Source: Elusimicrobiota bacterium (GTDB taxonomy: Bacteria > Elusimicrobiota > Elusimicrobia > 2-02-FULL-39-32). Taken from it: DNA of 6,958 nt. Of the stretch, positions 4,716 to 6,958 are shown piece after piece (position 1 is the stretch's first letter; every line of letters begins with the position of its first letter). The position numbers were made by a program, and so were the translations under genes. The stretch is taken from positions 1 through 6,958 of the forward strand of contig JAHFCA010000075.1 in assembly GCA_023249715.1 (NCBI GenBank), written 5' to 3'. The notes below the pieces were generated by a model. That model was not told where the DNA came from. It made no database searches and saw nothing but the letters and a program-made list of their open reading frames with translations.

Positions 4716-6958
4716 TTATTGGGAAGTGAGGGCTGCCAATGCGGACTTTAAATCTAGTTCTACGAGTTGGCTGCCATCAGCGAGAAAGCGCGTATTTAAA
4801 ACTTTACCTAAAATATCGGACCAACAATCATTTTTTATTATCCGCAGAGAATAATCTTCTTCCGTCAACCATGGATTTTCTAAGAGAGTGGTTGAAAAAC
4901 TAAAGGTTCCATCGGCGCTTACAGATCGATAAATAACTTCCGCATAAGAGCGAGGAATTTCCTTTTCTTCCAACTCATTTAAAATAGTTTCCTGAGCTTT
5001 TTGTCTGGGATCCGCAACAACTACAATTTGCAATTTCTTATCCTCTGATTGGTTCCTTAATCTCTTAAATTCTTCGGCAGCGGAATCTAATCCTTTCTGG
5101 TTCGTGAGTATTCGAATATTCTGATCTTTTACAATGGAATTTGGCGCCAAACCTTTAGCTAACCCCTGAGAAACCAAGGCAATTTCTTCAACAAGATTTG
5201 GGGGTGGAATCCCACTGTTTGGTTTTCTGGTAAGCCTGCGCCAATGAGTTAGGCCAAAAGAGAAAGCGGCGATCAAATTAGTTTCTTTTAACTTTTTAAA
5301 CTTAGTTTGCGTAGCCTCTACCACTCTATTTTGTGTATAAGGAGTTAACGCGCGCCACGGCCCCATATCGGCCAAGGGCGGGATAACAGAAGGCTTTATT
5401 TTTGTTTTTCTCTCTTTTAGATCTTTAATTCCATCTGGATCTATTGGAACTTTAACTCTTTTTAAAAGGGTAAAATAGCCATTTTTAATTGGATGTGTTT
5501 TAATAATGGAAAGTCCATGCTGCTCAAGCTCTTCAGAATAAAAAGGAAATTTTTCACTCGTTACGTGGAAACTTAAACCATTTAATACCGTGGTATCCTC
5601 AATTAATTGCATTACTCTCTCTCTAAAAATATCGATACTATTAGAAAATTCATCCAAGACATAGTTAGAGAATGTAACATCAAATTGTTTCTCTTCTGGA
5701 AGATCAACAAAATAACGAGGCCCCTCCAGCGCCCCTTGATAAAGAGGCACTTCATTACTGCGGGCAAATTGGATGTAATGGGAATTACTTTCCAGCCCAT
5801 GGGAATCTACCCCACCTCTGCGTCTTAATATATCCACAATCACTCCGGGACCTGCATCTAATTCCAATACCCTTTTTCCCTTTAAATCTCCATAAATGTT
5901 ATAGATCCGTTGTAATAGAGGGACATAGTGTTTAAGATTATTTTGCTTGGCGCGATCAACCGTACCCTCTTCATATTCGTACTCCAACTCTTCGCTAGTT
6001 GGAAAAAATTCTTCTTGCACCGCTTTTTCATATTCTGTTGGCCCCTCTCCAGAGAGGTGCTGAATAGAGACAATATTGCTGATATTTGTTCCGATTTTCA
6101 TGCTCTCTTTCGCAGCGCTTACCACTTCTGGAGAAACCACCGGCCCTTCGTTTGTTGGACTAATTTTAATCTTTCCCCCGCTATTTTCTTGAATTGTGAT
6201 CGGTCCTTTTATTGGAGCTCCTATATCTAATTCCTTATCCAAACTGGAATCTTCCTTTACTGGAAAGTTTATGATATCTCCTCTATTTTGATGATCCTTC
6301 CATTTTGAAATGACTATTGCGGCAATACTAACAACAACTAAAAGTACCAATGAGAGCAAGTCAGAATCCATCTGAGAAAACAGTGGCAAAGGAATAATTC
6401 CAAGTGAGTTTTCAATTTTAGGAATAAATCTTTTTGATTCTTCTAAAAAGGTTTCGTCTTTCAGGTTTAATTTATTGGGGCCGTAGATAACGTTAATTTT
6501 ATTGATTGTTCTGCGGTCAGAACCAACTGCAGACGCAAACTCAAAATTTAAGACCGCTTGGGCGCCCCCTTTGGGAGCTTCTCTGCGGAAGACAACGGCA
6601 TTAAGAACGCCTGGTATAATTTCTGTAACTATTCCCTGATCTGCCGAAGGATGAGGAGCCTCTATAGTGTGGCCGTAAACAATATAATCGAGACCCCATC
6701 TATTCATCGCTTGTTGTATTCTAAACGAATTGTAAATCCAATCTCGATCCCAAGTCATTTTATGGCGGCTTGCTTTGGTGTTGGCAAGATCTTCAAAACG
6801 GTCAGCAAGGAAGTCAGGGCCCGCATGGACCAAGAGAATAGATTGATTAATACGGGCCGCATAAGGGAGATTTTTTAACCAAGGAATAATTTCTTTAAGT
6901 TTTGGATAACGTTGATATAGTTTATCGCGAAGCATATCTCGGAATTCCATAGTAAAAT
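4716..6958 (-). CDS. Large multidomain protein: calcineurin-like phosphoesterase C-terminal part, membrane helix, methyltransferase fold, unknown C-terminus (5' partial)
   Basis: Residues are numbered from the ATG at 6950, but the frame stays open to the window edge and the 8 upstream bases hold no ribosome site, so this Met is probably internal. Residues 37-44 (SILLVHAG, His42) and 89-97 (YIVYGHTIE, His94) match the last two metal-site motifs of PPP-type calcineurin-like phosphoesterases. The earlier GDxHG, GDxxDRG and GNHE motifs would lie off the edge. A single hydrophobic helix spans 197-215, followed by KWKDHQNR; by the positive-inside rule the C-terminal side is cytoplasmic. A low-complexity linker follows to about 335. 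Residues about 337-505 form a class I SAM methyltransferase-like Rossmann domain: VLELDAGPG (361-369), acidic Glu387 after the second strand, FDVTFSNYVLDEF (423-435). Residues about 506-744 are unrecognised, with a Rossmann-like strand LQIVVVADPRQ (640-650). No role is known; convergent with mqnA (17 bp). Confidence 0.7.
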   Translation of the reverse strand, partial: FTMEFRDMLRDKLYQRYPKLKEIIPWLKNLPYAARINQSILLVHAGPDFLADRFEDLANTKASRHKMTWDRDWIYNSFRIQQAMNRWGLDYIVYGHTIEAPHPSADQGIVTEIIPGVLNAVVFRREAPKGGAQAVLNFEFASAVGSDRRTINKINVIYGPNKLNLKDETFLEESKRFIPKIENSLGIIPLPLFSQMDSDLLSLVLLVVVSIAAIVISKWKDHQNRGDIINFPVKEDSSLDKELDIGAPIKGPITIQENSGGKIKISPTNEGPVVSPEVVSAAKESMKIGTNISNIVSIQHLSGEGPTEYEKAVQEEFFPTSEELEYEYEEGTVDRAKQNNLKHYVPLLQRIYNIYGDLKGKRVLELDAGPGVIVDILRRRGGVDSHGLESNSHYIQFARSNEVPLYQGALEGPRYFVDLPEEKQFDVTFSNYVLDEFSNSIDIFRERVMQLIEDTTVLNGLSFHVTSEKFPFYSEELEQHGLSIIKTHPIKNGYFTLLKRVKVPIDPDGIKDLKERKTKIKPSVIPPLADMGPWRALTPYTQNRVVEATQTKFKKLKETNLIAAFSFGLTHWRRLTRKPNSGIPPPNLVEEIALVSQGLAKGLAPNSIVKDQNIRILTNQKGLDSAAEEFKRLRNQSEDKKLQIVVVADPRQKAQETILNELEEKEIPRSYAEVIYRSVSADGTFSFSTTLLENPWLTEEDYSLRIIKNDCWSDILGKVLNTRFLADGSQLVELDLKSALAALTSQ

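Noticed and set aside
4681..4720. T-run (4711-4717) after mqnA as an intrinsic terminator
   Set aside because: The only nearby stem is a weak CTCT/AGAG pairing with mismatches that is separated from the T-run by about 10 nt; no GC-rich hairpin sits directly before it.
5607..6878. Several short ORFs on both strands inside the large minus-strand gene (62-106 codons)
   Set aside because: None has a recognisable motif or convincing ribosome site, and the long frame with domain signatures explains the region.

Overview
The window is bacterial, gene-dense and moderately AT-rich, with long A/T-biased lysine-rich genes and tightly overlapping ORFs. It carries two enzymes of the futalosine (MQN) menaquinone route, so the host probably respires with menaquinone made from chorismate by that pathway. 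No ribosomal RNA or other firm taxonomic marker is present. The gene mix, with a large odd multidomain membrane protein next to mqn genes, would suit an uncultured Gram-negative lineage such as Omnitrophota, but that is a weak guess.

Left edge (1-740): what looks like the outer tip of an IS21-type insertion sequence (ending near base 92, body off the left edge) abuts a type II toxin-antitoxin operon. The operon has an AbrB-fold antitoxin and a RelE/ParE-fold toxin, 3 nt apart, behind a near-consensus promoter with dyad symmetry in its spacer. This pair is probably accessory DNA.

Middle (805-4698): a minus-strand SDR-type epimerase of the TIGR01777/YfcH family diverges from a compact plus-strand operon of four genes. 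These are a thioredoxin-fold/peroxiredoxin-like protein, a HAD phosphatase-like protein, mqnE (aminofutalosine synthase) and mqnA (chorismate dehydratase). Each gene of the four overlaps the next (13, 8 and 17 nt), and two start with GTG. The first gene appears to start at ATT or ATC behind a perfect Shine-Dalgarno sequence. MqnA and MqnE act consecutively: MqnA makes 3-[(1-carboxyvinyl)oxy]benzoate from chorismate, and MqnE joins it to adenosine. The later steps (MqnB, MqnC, MqnD) are not in the window. The HAD protein has Asn in place of the usual second catalytic Asp.

Right side (4716-6958): one very long minus-strand ORF runs off the right edge. Its visible 744+ residues hold the C-terminal part of a calcineurin-like phosphoesterase, a single membrane helix, a class I methyltransferase-like fold and about 240 C-terminal residues I do not recognise. 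This unusual domain chain is the strongest candidate in the window for something undescribed. I see no tRNA, rRNA, CRISPR array, riboswitch or convincing intrinsic terminator.
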